From an uncultured Lachnospiraceae bacterium (GTDB lineage Bacteria; Bacillota; Clostridia; Lachnospirales; Lachnospiraceae): a stretch of 40,459 nucleotides of DNA. This document shows positions 16,473 through 24,772 of the stretch, piece after piece. A program made the position numbers and the translations under genes. The notes under the pieces are model-generated. The model did not search any database. It saw nothing but the letters and a program-made list of their open reading frames with translations, and had not been told where the DNA came from. The stretch covers positions 1 through 40,459 of the forward strand of contig CAMPAP010000110.1 in assembly GCA_946631935.1 (NCBI GenBank), given 5' to 3'. How positions within the stretch are numbered: position 1 is the stretch's first letter; every line of letters begins with the position of its first letter.

Positions 16473-17206
16473 CCCTTCATTCGCCTTCTGACAATCTCAT
16501 AGCAGAGAATACCGCACGCAACGGATGCATTGAGGGAATCGATCTCACCCTTCATCGGTATCGATGCAGCCATATCGCATTTTTCACTGACAAGTCTTGA
16601 AACGCCTTTTCCTTCATTTCCGATGACAAGACCGACGGGACCGGTAAGATTCAGATCATACATAAGAGTTCCGTCCATATCCGCACAAACAAACCAAAGT
16701 CCCTTACTCTTCAGTTCTTCTATGGTCCTTGATATGTTTTTTACCTTGGCAACGGGAAGATAATTGATGGCTCCTGCGCTGGCTCTTGCCACGGATGCAT
16801 TAAGGGAAACAGCCCTGTCCTCTCTGATGATGACTCCGTGAGCTCCCGCCTGGTCCGCGGTCCTTATTATCGCTCCGAGGTTATGGGGATCTTCTATTCC
16901 GTCAAGCACTATGACAAAGGGATCCTCATTTTTTTCTTCAGCCCTTTTTAATATATCGGAAACCTCACTGTACTTATATGCGGCGATAACGGCTATAATG
17001 CCCTGGTGGTGTCCGGTCTCTGACATATGGTCAAGCCTTTCCTTATCCACATACTTTATCATGCAGCCCGCCTTTGCTGCCTCTCTTTTGATGGTAAGTA
17101 TGGCTCCGTCCTTACAGCCGTCAAGAACATAAAGCCTGTCGACTGTTTTGCCTGCACGGAATGCTTCCGTTACCGGATTTCTGCCTTCTATCAGATTCTC
17201 TTCCAC
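16469..17206 (-). CDS. rlmB: 23S rRNA 2'-O-ribose methyltransferase RlmB-type (TrmH/SpoU family)
   Basis: 245 residues. An N-terminal substrate-binding domain (about 1-75, LIEGRNPVTEAFRAGKTVDR) precedes the SPOUT knot with VLDGIEDPHNLGAIIRTAD, GLVIGNEGKGVSRL and SIPMKGEIDSLNASVACGI, the three SpoU motifs. It methylates a ribose in 23S rRNA (G2251 in E. coli) using SAM. It overlaps cysS by 16 nt and sigH by 4 nt. The exact nucleotide target in this lineage is inferred. Confidence 0.93.
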   Translation of the reverse strand: MEENLIEGRNPVTEAFRAGKTVDRLYVLDGCKDGAILTIKREAAKAGCMIKYVDKERLDHMSETGHHQGIIAVIAAYKYSEVSDILKRAEEKNEDPFVIVLDGIEDPHNLGAIIRTADQAGAHGVIIREDRAVSLNASVARASAGAINYLPVAKVKNISRTIEELKSKGLWFVCADMDGTLMYDLNLTGPVGLVIGNEGKGVSRLVSEKCDMAASIPMKGEIDSLNASVACGILCYEIVRRRMKG

Positions 17207-18624
17207 TTGGTTCCCTCTCTGGTATCTTCAAGTACGATGCCTCTTTCAAGAAGCTCGTTACGTATGCTGTCAGCAAGTGCAAAATCCTTGTTTTTCTTTG
17301 CTTCCTTACGCTTTGCGATAAGCCCCTCGATCTCTCCTGCTTCAGGATCTTCTCCTGCATCATCTTCCTTAAGAACGATGAGGCCGAGTATGTCGCTGAG
17401 GGTCACAAGTGTATCAAGGTATGCTTTAACAAGCTTTGCAGGTGCCTTTTTTCCGTCAGATAATCTTACGGATGAATTAGCCGCCCTTACAAGTTCAAAT
17501 ATCGCGGTGATGGCATCTGCGGTATTAAGGTCATCATCCATGGCATCTTCGAACATTTTAACAAAGGATGGTATCTCATCCAGAGAATTCTGCTCACCGG
17601 TATCGGGCTCTGCATCCGGCGCATCCTTAAGGGCATCCTCAAGCATACGGGCACATGTTCGTATCCTTTCAAGAGAAGCCTTAGCCTGCTCCATAAGCTC
17701 TGCGGAAAAATTAAGCGGTCCTCTGTACTGCGCAGTCTGCATGAAAAATCTGAGAACCTGAAGATCGTATTTTTCAGAAATCTCCCTTACCGTAAAAAAG
17801 TTTCCGAGAGACTTGCTCATCTTGCGATTATCGATATTAAGGAATCCGTTATGCATCCAGTAGTGGCTGAAGGGCTTTCCGGATGTACATTCTGACTGTG
17901 CTATCTCATTTTCGTGATGGGGGAAGATAAGATCCTCTCCTCCCGCATGGATATCGATGGTCTCTCCAAGATATTTCTTACTCATGACAGAGCACTCTAT
18001 ATGCCAGCCGGGACGTCCGTCACACCAGGGTGAGGGCCATGAGGGCTCGCCTTCTTTCTTGGGTTTCCAAAGGACGAAATCAAGGGGATCTTCCTTCTGG
18101 TCCTCTCCGCTTACCTTAAGTTCTCTTTCGCCGGTCCTTAAGTCATCGAGATTTTTATGTGAAAGCTTTCCGTATTCGTCAAAGGATCTTGTCCTGAAAT
18201 AAACGGTTCCGTCTGCCGCGACATATGCGTGACCCTTTTCGATAAGAGTTGAGATCATGTCGATCATGCCGTCAATCTCTTTTGTTGCCTGGGGATGGGT
18301 GGTGGCAGGACGGACATTGAGAGCCTGCATGTCTTTTTTGCATTCTTCTATATAACGCTCGGAGATCTCGGAAGGAGCCACGCCTTCTTCATTCGCCTTC
18401 TTTATGATCTTGTCATCCACGTCCGTGAAATTGGATACATAATTAACATCGTATCCCTTGTATTCCATGTATCTTCTGAAGGTATCAAAGACGATCATGG
18501 GGCGGGCGTTTCCGATATGAATGAAGTTGTATACGGTGGGACCGCAGACATACATGGTAAGTTTGCCCGGCTCGATGGGAACGAATTCTTCTTTCCTGCG
18601 GGTTAATGTGTTGAAAATTTTCAT
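17191..18624 (-). CDS. cysS: Cysteinyl-tRNA synthetase
   Basis: 477 residues, usual size. A class I synthetase that charges tRNA-Cys. Seen in order: YVCGPTVYNFIHIGNARP (first zinc cysteine and HIGN), WHIECSVMS and HAGGEDLIFPHHENE (further zinc ligands), KMSKSLGN (ATP-binding loop), then the helical anticodon-binding domain (about 330-477). It begins 112 nt after ispF, behind a long hairpin (18650-18735), and overlaps rlmB. The mini-ribonuclease III gene (mrnC) that often follows cysS in Firmicutes is absent at this spot. Confidence 0.98.
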   Translation of the reverse strand: MKIFNTLTRRKEEFVPIEPGKLTMYVCGPTVYNFIHIGNARPMIVFDTFRRYMEYKGYDVNYVSNFTDVDDKIIKKANEEGVAPSEISERYIEECKKDMQALNVRPATTHPQATKEIDGMIDMISTLIEKGHAYVAADGTVYFRTRSFDEYGKLSHKNLDDLRTGERELKVSGEDQKEDPLDFVLWKPKKEGEPSWPSPWCDGRPGWHIECSVMSKKYLGETIDIHAGGEDLIFPHHENEIAQSECTSGKPFSHYWMHNGFLNIDNRKMSKSLGNFFTVREISEKYDLQVLRFFMQTAQYRGPLNFSAELMEQAKASLERIRTCARMLEDALKDAPDAEPDTGEQNSLDEIPSFVKMFEDAMDDDLNTADAITAIFELVRAANSSVRLSDGKKAPAKLVKAYLDTLVTLSDILGLIVLKEDDAGEDPEAGEIEGLIAKRKEAKKNKDFALADSIRNELLERGIVLEDTREGTKWKRI

Positions 18625-18649
18625 TTTTATAAACCTTTCATTAATCGAC

Positions 18650-18735
18650 GGTTCACACTCATTAAATATGGTTTCAAAGTTGCTCGCGCTCTCGTTTCCA
18701 AGAGCTTTGAAACCATATATTAATGATCGTGAACC
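18650..18735. repeat. 86-bp inverted repeat between ispF and cysS
   Basis: The arms GGTTCAC...ATATGGTTTCAAAG and CTTTGAAACCATAT...GTGAACC pair over about 30 nt with small bulges. The loop has a second short stem (GCTCT/AGAGC on the minus strand). The arm abuts the ispF stop codon. No T-run follows on either strand, so it is not a standard terminator. It could be a repeat insertion, an mRNA processing site or a stabilising hairpin. Confidence 0.7.
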
Positions 18736-19272
18736 TTATTTTTTCGGACATCCTCCCGGACAGGACGAACATCCGGGGCTCATATAACTGCCCTCATCGT
18801 AGACGGAATTAATGAGTGCCACAGCCTGGGAAGCGATACCCTCGCCGGAACCTGTAAAGCCGAGACCTTCTTCTGTGGTCGCCTTGACACTTACTCTGGA
18901 AACATCAAGATCAAGGGCTCTTGCGATGTTTACTCTCATTTCATCAATATGGGGCTTCATCTTGGGAGCCTGGGCGATTATTGTAGAATCTATATTTTCA
19001 ATAACATAGCCTTCTTCAAAAAGGATCTCTTTAACTCGTTTGAGAAGTTCTATAGAATCGGCCCCTTTATATCTTTCGTCGGTATCGGGAAAATGCTTCC
19101 CGATATCTCCAAGAGCCGCAGCTCCAAGAAGTGCATCCATTATGGCATGTGTAAGGACATCCGCATCCGAATGCCCAAGAAGCCCTTTTTCACAGGGGAT
19201 CTTCACTCCGCCTATTATAAGGTTCCTTCCCTCACACAGCTTATGTACATCGTATCCTGTACCTACTCTCAT
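18736..19272 (-). CDS. ispF: 2-C-methyl-D-erythritol 2,4-cyclodiphosphate synthase with Cys-rich tail
   Basis: 178 residues. It makes the cyclic diphosphate intermediate of the MEP isoprenoid pathway. Visible motifs: GTGYDVHKL (metal Asp and His), [20 protein letters not shown] (metal His and substrate loop), [11 protein letters not shown] and [18 protein letters not shown]. IspF normally ends near residue 157; this one adds about 20 residues finishing [11 protein letters not shown], three cysteines that could bind a metal or act in redox. It is followed at once by a long hairpin and preceded by a GAAAC repeat after DUF4364. Confidence 0.96.
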   Translation of the reverse strand: MRVGTGYDVHKLCEGRNLIIGGVKIPCEKGLLGHSDADVLTHAIMDALLGAAALGDIGKHFPDTDERYKGADSIELLKRVKEILFEEGYVIENIDSTIIAQAPKMKPHIDEMRVNIARALDLDVSRVSVKATTEEGLGFTGSGEGIASQAVALINSVYDEGSYMSPGCSSCPGGCPKK

Positions 19273-19297
19273 AATCCAATCCTTTTAAAACAATGGT

Positions 19298-19324
19298 GAA
19301 ACAGGGGGACGATTCCGCCGTTTC
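19298..19324. repeat. GAAAC...GTTTC palindromic repeat, copy 3
   Basis: 27 nt with core GGGGGACGATTCCGCCG between GAAAC and GTTTC. One base separates it from the stop codon of the DUF4364 gene, and it fills the gap to ispF (start at 19272). Confidence 0.78.
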
Positions 19325-19325
19325 A

Positions 19326-19847
19326 TTAAAACAATTCGTTGGTGATGTACTGGAAAACATCGCTTGCTTTTTCTTTCCATACATCGACTATATGCTCTGC
19401 GATCTCTTCGGTGGGGACAGAGAGAGTCATATCAAGTGTCGTCACATCACGGTCCTTGATGATAAGTCTGGTCTCATATTCTCCGGTGACACTGTTCTGC
19501 AGGTAATCACCCTTTACCGCCAGTTCATTTCTGAGTTCAAAAGCCTTATCGGTAAAATAGTTTTCGATATCATTTTTGATGAAATCTGGAAGCCTGGAAC
19601 TGAAATACTTAATGGTATCACGTCCCTCTGTAGTGATGGAAAGCTCCGTGGCGTTATGGGAATGCGGAGCCTGGGAAATGAGACCGTTCTCTATCAGTTC
19701 TCCCTGTGCCTGTGTTAAGAGCATATAATCCGCATAATCCCTTCCCAGGACAAAATCGGATATCTGTGCGGCAGTCATAAGGAAATCGACTCTTCCCAGC
19801 ATATACAGGATTATTAATTTTACCTGGGCAAGCTTATCGGAATCCAT
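19326..19847 (-). CDS. DUF4364 family protein, winged-helix-like
   Basis: 173 residues. The opening MDSDKLAQVKLIILYMLGRV and the following FLMTAAQISDFVL...LTQAQGELIENGLI stretch are typical of the clostridial DUF4364 family, whose N-terminus looks like a winged-helix DNA-binding domain; ELSITTEGRDTIKYF fits the wing. The C-terminal half is mixed helix and strand. It may be a small transcription regulator, but no target is established. It shares one nucleotide with the end of the malic enzyme gene, indicating coupled translation. Confidence 0.82.
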   Translation of the reverse strand: MDSDKLAQVKLIILYMLGRVDFLMTAAQISDFVLGRDYADYMLLTQAQGELIENGLISQAPHSHNATELSITTEGRDTIKYFSSRLPDFIKNDIENYFTDKAFELRNELAVKGDYLQNSVTGEYETRLIIKDRDVTTLDMTLSVPTEEIAEHIVDVWKEKASDVFQYITNELF

Positions 19848-20998
19848 TATTTAACAAGCCTCTTAACTGCCTCTGCCACTGAATCGGCAACTCCGGGATC
19901 GAATGCTTCGGGCATGATGTAATCCTCACAAAGCTTATCTGCAGGAACTGCATCCGCTATAGCCTCTGCAGCCGCAAGCTTCATCTCCTCGGTGATCTGG
20001 GGAGCTCTGGCTTCAAGCGCACCGCGGAATATACCGGGGAATGCCACAACATTGTTGATCTGGTTGGGAAAATCGCTTCTTCCGGTTCCGACTATCCTTG
20101 CTCCTGCCTTCTTTGCAAGATCGGGCATGATCTCGGGAGTGGGATTTGCCATTGCGAAGATGATCGGATCGGGATTCATGGTCTTTATCATCTCTTCGGT
20201 AAGAACTCCAGGTGCAGACACACCTACGAAAATATCAGTCTTTACAACGGCATCCGCAAGGCTTCCGGATCTGTTCTCGGGATTTGTGATCTTCAGCATT
20301 TCCTTTTTGGTGGAATTAAGATCCGTCCTGTCTGCGGAAACGATGCCTTTGGAATCGCAGAGAGTCACAGAGCCGAAGCCGTACTTAAGGAGGAGCTTAC
20401 TGATGGCCACGCCTGCTGCCCCCGCTCCGTTAACTACAATACTGCATTCTTCCTTCTTTTTACCCGTAACCTTCATTGCATTGATGGATGCCGCAAGAAC
20501 AACTATGGCCGTTCCGTGCTGGTCATCGTGGAAAACAGGGATATCAAGCTCTTTTTTAAGTCTTTCTTCTATCTCAAAACATCTCGGAGCAGATATATCC
20601 TCAAGATTGATACCGCCAAAGCCCGGTGCTATCTGTTTTACCGCTTTTATTATCTCCTCGGTATCCTGGGTATCAAGGCAGATGGGAACCGCATTTACTC
20701 CTCCGAACTCCTTAAAAAGGACTGCCTTTCCTTCCATAACGGGCATTGCTGCATAAGGTCCTATATTACCGAGACCAAGTACAGCAGATCCGTCAGATAC
20801 AACGGCAATGGTATTTGCTTTCCATGTGTATTTATATGCAAGTTCCTTATCTTCCGCGATCTTTCTGCAGGGCTCCGCAACACCGGGAGTATAGGCTATT
20901 GCCAGATCCTCCCTTGTATTAACTTTGCTCTTAGCCTCCGTAGAAAGCTTTCCGTTCCATTTTTCATGTGCCTTGAGGGCTTCCTCATTGATTCCCAT
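19847..20998 (-). CDS. NAD(P)-dependent malic enzyme
   Basis: 383 residues, the short bacterial form without a phosphotransacetylase domain. It converts malate to pyruvate and CO2 with reduction of NAD or NADP. Motifs: AYTPGVAEPCRKIAED (Tyr of the active site), VFHDDQHGTAIVVLAA (catalytic Asp pair and metal), IVVNGAGAAGVAISKLLL (dinucleotide fold) and FAMANPTPEIMPD. The cofactor choice cannot be read with certainty. Lies directly after rarA (start one base beyond its stop) and before DUF4364, in the long operon. Confidence 0.95.
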   Translation of the reverse strand: MGINEEALKAHEKWNGKLSTEAKSKVNTREDLAIAYTPGVAEPCRKIAEDKELAYKYTWKANTIAVVSDGSAVLGLGNIGPYAAMPVMEGKAVLFKEFGGVNAVPICLDTQDTEEIIKAVKQIAPGFGGINLEDISAPRCFEIEERLKKELDIPVFHDDQHGTAIVVLAASINAMKVTGKKKEECSIVVNGAGAAGVAISKLLLKYGFGSVTLCDSKGIVSADRTDLNSTKKEMLKITNPENRSGSLADAVVKTDIFVGVSAPGVLTEEMIKTMNPDPIIFAMANPTPEIMPDLAKKAGARIVGTGRSDFPNQINNVVAFPGIFRGALEARAPQITEEMKLAAAEAIADAVPADKLCEDYIMPEAFDPGVADSVAEAVKRLVK

Positions 20999-22393
20999 TT
21001 ACTGATTCTCCTTATTTTTTATCTTTTTAAAATGATCCTTTATCTTTACTTCATAACCCTGTCCGTCCGGCCTGAAGAACTCCCTGCCGTCAAGCTCATA
21101 GGGAAGATACTGTTGCTCAACATAGTGGTTCGGGAAGTCATGTGCGTATTTATATCCCGTTCCCCTGCCAAGCTTTGCCGCTCCCTTATAATGGGCATCC
21201 TGAAGATGTGGCGGAACAGGTAAAGACCCGCTTGTCCTTACTTCACTTAAAGCCTCGTCTATTGCAAGATATGCCGAATTGGATTTAGGGGCTGTTGCAA
21301 CATATATGGCCGCTTCGGAAAGAATGATCCTTGCTTCCGGAAGCCCCACTTTTATCACGGCTTCAAAAGCTGCATTTGCAATCACCAGCGCATTGGGATC
21401 TGCCATACCCACATCCTCTGCGGCACAAATAACGATCCTTCTTGCTATAAAGCTGACTTCCTCACCGCCGTCAAGCATCCTTGCAAGATAATATACGGCA
21501 GCGTCGGGATCCGACCCTCTCATGCTCTTGATAAAAGCAGAGATCGTATCGTAATGTGAATCCCCGCCCTTATCATATCTGACTGCTTTTCTCTGAATGC
21601 TTTCCTTTGCAACTTCAAGAGTTATATGTATACCGGGCTTTGTAAGGTCTGCAGGGCCTGTTACAGCGCCTTTAACACTTTCTTCCGAAAACGGCTTTTC
21701 ATCCGGATCCGTTGTCAGGATCGAAAGCTCTAAAGCGTTAAGTGCATGTCTTGCATCTCCTCCGGATATATCAGCAATAAGCTCTAAGGCTTCATTATCC
21801 GCATAGGGGTTATATGCACCCATTCCCCTTTCTGTATCCGTTACTGCGGTCTTTAAAAGCTTTATCACATCTTCACGGGAAAGAGGCTTTAATTCAAATA
21901 TCATGGAACGGCTTATAAGAGCGCCATTAACCTCAAAATAGGGATTTTCCGTAGTTGCTCCGATAAGAGTTACTGTACCGTCCTCCACAAACGGAAGAAG
22001 ATAATCCTGCTGCCCCTTATTAAAGCGGTGTATCTCGTCTATAAAAAGGATGGTCTTACGATTACTCATAGCGTAAGTATCCTTAGCTTCCTTTACGGCA
22101 TCCTCCATATCCTTCTTGCCGGCGGTTGTGGCATTTATGGAAATGAAGCGGGCACTGGTAGCTCCGGCTATGACCTTTGCAATGGTGGTCTTACCGGTTC
22201 CGGGAGGACCGTAAAGGATAAGGGAACTTATCTTATCCGCCATTATGGCACGGTAAAGAAGCTTGCCCGGTCCAATGATATCCTCCTGACCTACTATCTC
22301 ATCGGGGGTCCTTGGTCTCATCCTTGAAGCAAGCGGACTTTCAGATTCTTTATTCTTTTCAGACATATAGTCAAAAAAATTAATCTGATCCAT
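20999..22393 (-). CDS. rarA: Replication-associated recombination AAA ATPase RarA (MgsA)
   Basis: 464 residues from ATG 22393 (MDQINFFDYMSEKNKES). The frame is open further upstream but there overlaps murD; this start overlaps it by only 14 nt. RarA acts at stalled replication forks. Seen: LASRMRPRTPDEIVGQEDII, Walker A YGPPGTGKTT, Walker B ILFIDEIHRFNK, sensor GATTENP, then AAA lid and oligomerisation regions (YDKGGDSHYDTISAFIKSMR; EDVGMADPNAL). The tail LPYELDGREFFRPDGQGYE is typical. Second gene of the murD-led operon. Confidence 0.95.
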   Translation of the reverse strand: MDQINFFDYMSEKNKESESPLASRMRPRTPDEIVGQEDIIGPGKLLYRAIMADKISSLILYGPPGTGKTTIAKVIAGATSARFISINATTAGKKDMEDAVKEAKDTYAMSNRKTILFIDEIHRFNKGQQDYLLPFVEDGTVTLIGATTENPYFEVNGALISRSMIFELKPLSREDVIKLLKTAVTDTERGMGAYNPYADNEALELIADISGGDARHALNALELSILTTDPDEKPFSEESVKGAVTGPADLTKPGIHITLEVAKESIQRKAVRYDKGGDSHYDTISAFIKSMRGSDPDAAVYYLARMLDGGEEVSFIARRIVICAAEDVGMADPNALVIANAAFEAVIKVGLPEARIILSEAAIYVATAPKSNSAYLAIDEALSEVRTSGSLPVPPHLQDAHYKGAAKLGRGTGYKYAHDFPNHYVEQQYLPYELDGREFFRPDGQGYEVKIKDHFKKIKNKENQ

Positions 22394-23627
22394 GTTCTTT
22401 AACGAGCCGGGCGAAAGCATCGCCTCTTTCCTCGAAATTCTTAAAATATCCGTATGACGCGGCTGCAGGAGACAGTACGCATCCTTTTCCTTCATCCGTC
22501 ATCTCAAAGGCTTTGTCCACAGCCTCTTTAAGATCTTCAACAAGGCAGACATTTGTAAGCCCCATAAGACCTTCTTCCACTATCCTTTTGCCCGTAGCAT
22601 ACATACAGATGAACCTGTACTCCTTATGCTCCTTTATGTAGTCCTCAAGAACCTTGTATGAAATGCCTCTGTCCATACCGCCTATAAGGATCACCTGGGC
22701 ATCGGGAATGCTCTCGCAGGCACTTATCGCAGCCTCGGGGATCGTGGAGATGGAATCGTCATACCAGTTGATGCCTGAATATGTTCCGATCTTCTTCATT
22801 CTGTGTGGAAGTGCTTCAAAGCTTTTTAAGGCTTCAAGGATCTTATCCTCCGGTATGCCGAACTCATCCATGCAGATCTTTTTTACAAAAAATGCATTTA
22901 CCCTGTTGTGCTCTCCGAAAAGCTCCGTTTCTATGCCTTCAAGTTCTGAAGGCGCAGGCACAACCCTTATCTGTGTGGATTCAGATGCGATTTCGGGAAC
23001 ATTCTCCCCGATATAAGCCCTGTCTCCTTTTTTCTGATTGCTGACTATATGGCTCTTTGCCATAAAGTAGGCTTCAAGACTTCCGTAATAATCAAGATGC
23101 TCTTCGTAAAGATCTAAGAATACGGATATCTTAGGGGAAGTCCGGGCATTTTTCAGCTGATGGCAGCTAAGCTCCAAGACCACCACCGCACCGCTTTTTG
23201 CGTCATCATAATAATCAAGGCACGGAAGTCCGATATTTCCCGCAAGGATGACTTTCCTGTCAAGGCACTTTGAAAGAACGTGGGCAAGCATCGAGGAAGT
23301 GGTGGACTTTCCCTTAGTGCCAGTAATACCCACAATACTCTCACGGAACTCAGAGATGAAGATTTCTGTCTGTGATGTCATTTTTTGAGAAAGACTCTCA
23401 ATGCCCGGATCATTTTCCATTCCGGAAGGCGGCCAGACTATGCCGGGGCTTTTTACGATAATGTCATATTCTCTGCCCCTGCCTGAAGCCATCTCCCCGG
23501 GAGTTCCTTCAAAAATATCCGTGCATGCGGGAAGGGTATGTGTTTTAAGCCACTTTTCAGTGGACTTTCCCTCTCTTCCGTATCCCCAGATAAGTATTTT
23601 TTTATCTTTGAAATTATCAGTGATCAC
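22380..23627 (-). CDS. murD: UDP-MurNAc-L-alanine glutamate ligase (MurD or MurD2 type)
   Basis: 415 residues, shorter than usual MurD (about 440-460). An N-terminal UDP-binding domain has ILIWGYGREGKS; ATP binding is at VGITGTKGKSTTSSML. Later come HLDYYGSLEAYFMAK, FGEHNRVNA and LPHRMKKIGTYSGINWYDDS. Where Escherichia, Bacillus and Staphylococcus MurD have DSKATN, this protein has DSISTIPEA, then VILIGGMDRGISY. From memory that pattern resembles MurD2 of Xanthomonas, which adds L-Glu instead of D-Glu. A probable MurL epimerase (26079-27428) nearby supports that reading. First gene of the operon, with its own promoter. Mur ligase identity is sure; the glutamate stereochemistry is inferred. 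Confidence 0.9.
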   Translation of the reverse strand: MITDNFKDKKILIWGYGREGKSTEKWLKTHTLPACTDIFEGTPGEMASGRGREYDIIVKSPGIVWPPSGMENDPGIESLSQKMTSQTEIFISEFRESIVGITGTKGKSTTSSMLAHVLSKCLDRKVILAGNIGLPCLDYYDDAKSGAVVVLELSCHQLKNARTSPKISVFLDLYEEHLDYYGSLEAYFMAKSHIVSNQKKGDRAYIGENVPEIASESTQIRVVPAPSELEGIETELFGEHNRVNAFFVKKICMDEFGIPEDKILEALKSFEALPHRMKKIGTYSGINWYDDSISTIPEAAISACESIPDAQVILIGGMDRGISYKVLEDYIKEHKEYRFICMYATGKRIVEEGLMGLTNVCLVEDLKEAVDKAFEMTDEGKGCVLSPAAASYGYFKNFEERGDAFARLVKEHGSD

Positions 23628-23669
23628 TTTTTACTCTTATTTATGTTAAAAAAGCCCATAAGCTAAAAT

Positions 23670-23699
23670 ATTATACCCTAATGAGTGCCTGTTTTACAA
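23670..23699 (-). promoter_or_regulatory. Promoter of the murD-sigH operon
   Basis: TTGTAA (23699-23694), an 18-nt spacer and TATAAT (23675-23670), directly after the terminator of the L,D-transpeptidase gene. Confidence 0.7.
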
Positions 23700-23700
23700 T

Positions 23701-23730
23701 AAAAAGAACGACCTTCAAAGGCCGTTCTTT
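23701..23730 (-). terminator. Terminator after the L,D-transpeptidase
   Basis: On the minus strand AAAGAACG...CGTTCTTT with an inner CCTT/AAGG stem is followed by a T-rich run. It isolates the upstream gene from murD. Confidence 0.85.
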
Positions 23731-23753
23731 CTCATAAGTCCGTTTACTGTCTG

Positions 23754-24458
23754 TCAGTTTCCGACAGTCACAAGCGTGCCGTCCGGCACTGTATTATAAA
23801 GCCACATTGCATCAGGTACGGAAAGCCTTACGCAGCCAAGGGATGCGGGGCTTCCGAGAGCTGCAACTTCTTCGGGAATGGGCTGGGCATCTCCCTTATT
23901 TTTGAAGCATACGGTATGGAACATATATCCTCCTGTCCTGAATCTCATGGACCAGATAGCATAGGTTCCGTCAGCCATATATACCCATCCGCCCTTAGCG
24001 GTATGCTCATAGATCTTAAAGGTTCCTGTGGGAGTCCTGTGTCCCTCTCTTCCCACCGAGCAGATCATGGTCTTTATAAGATGGGAATATGTACCGTCCT
24101 CACCGGCTTCAAAAACATAAGTAAGGCATCCTGTGCGGTCGACCATAATGTAATAGGGAGAACCGTTAAACCGGACCCCTGTGGGAAGATAGATATACGC
24201 ATTTCCGTTTCCGGATATATTGTATGCGGCGCTGGGGGACCTGCCTTCATTTTTTCCAAAATGAATGTAATGCCAGTAAAGAGCATCCTTGTCATCCCCG
24301 GCAGAAGCATAAACATCCGGATTATTCCGGGCATAATATGCGGGATCGAACCAGTCAGGGATCGTCCCGGCGGGTTCGGCCGCATTAACCTGTGACCTGA
24401 AGAAAAGCACGCTAAATGCCAAAGCTGCGACTGTAAGTACTATTTTTATCTTTTTCAT
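23754..24458 (-). CDS. Secreted L,D-transpeptidase (YkuD) with one FDPxxYA repeat
   Basis: 234 residues. Signal peptide about 1-26 (cut near VNA/AEP). Next comes a single FDPAYYARNNPDV...LYWHY...GKNEGRSP repeat (about 35-75), like those in the 11412-12179 protein. The YkuD catalytic domain follows: YIMVDRTGCLTYVF at its start, TPTGTFKIY, His181 in FHTVCF and the SLGCVRL motif with the catalytic Cys209 and Arg211. Such enzymes make 3-3 cross-links in peptidoglycan or attach proteins to it, outside the membrane. A small perfect palindrome (24472-24486) lies upstream of its ATG. It has its own terminator and diverges from the DUF3048 lipoprotein gene. Confidence 0.92.
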   Translation of the reverse strand: MKKIKIVLTVAALAFSVLFFRSQVNAAEPAGTIPDWFDPAYYARNNPDVYASAGDDKDALYWHYIHFGKNEGRSPSAAYNISGNGNAYIYLPTGVRFNGSPYYIMVDRTGCLTYVFEAGEDGTYSHLIKTMICSVGREGHRTPTGTFKIYEHTAKGGWVYMADGTYAIWSMRFRTGGYMFHTVCFKNKGDAQPIPEEVAALGSPASLGCVRLSVPDAMWLYNTVPDGTLVTVGN

Positions 24459-24471
24459 TATCTATACCTGC

Positions 24472-24486
24472 ATGGCCTAAGGCCAT
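24472..24486. promoter_or_regulatory. Palindrome before the L,D-transpeptidase start
   Basis: ATGGCC-TAA-GGCCAT is a perfect 15-bp palindrome ending 14 nt before the start codon, in the mRNA leader. As RNA it forms a short hairpin near the ribosome binding site (CAGG). The remainder of the 314-bp gap 24459-24772 holds the DUF3048 promoter, a 15-bp dyad and otherwise unremarkable AT-rich sequence. Confidence 0.35.
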
Positions 24487-24605
24487 TATCCGTCCTTATT
24501 TTTTCCGACTTTTTTCGTCAGTTCGTCCACTTTAACATACTTTGATGCAGGGAACAATCGAATATATGTTTCCGGAAAAAGCTTGTTTACGTAATCTGAA
24601 AAAGA

Positions 24606-24620
24606 ACAACAATATGTTGT
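24606..24620. promoter_or_regulatory. 15-bp dyad upstream of the DUF3048 promoter
   Basis: ACAACA-ATA-TGTTGT has perfect 6-bp arms and lies 27 bp before the -35. A related half-site (CAATATGTTGG) occurs in the leader near 24690. Could bind an activator or repressor. Confidence 0.3.
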
Positions 24621-24647
24621 ATGAAACGAGTCAAAGTATTCTATACC

Positions 24648-24676
24648 TTGTAAAAAAAAAATAAATATTTTATAAT
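24648..24676 (+). promoter_or_regulatory. Promoter of the DUF3048 lipoprotein gene
   Basis: TTGTAA (24648-24653), a 17-nt A/T-only spacer and TATAAT (24671-24676). The A-tract spacer and optimal hexamers suggest strong expression. The transcript would have a roughly 90-nt leader ending in TGGAGGATATT before the ATG. Confidence 0.78.
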
Positions 24677-24772
24677 ACTCTTGTATGTCAATATGTTGGT
24701 GTTATTAACGCTGACAGGACAAATTACTGAGGCGCGTTTTTTACGCCAAAGCTACAAAAACTGGAGGATATT

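Noticed and set aside
18650-18735. T-box or other riboswitch in front of cysS
   Set aside because: No T-box sequence (GGGTGGnACC) or terminator/antiterminator pair with a U-tract is visible; the structure is a simple inverted repeat inside an operon.
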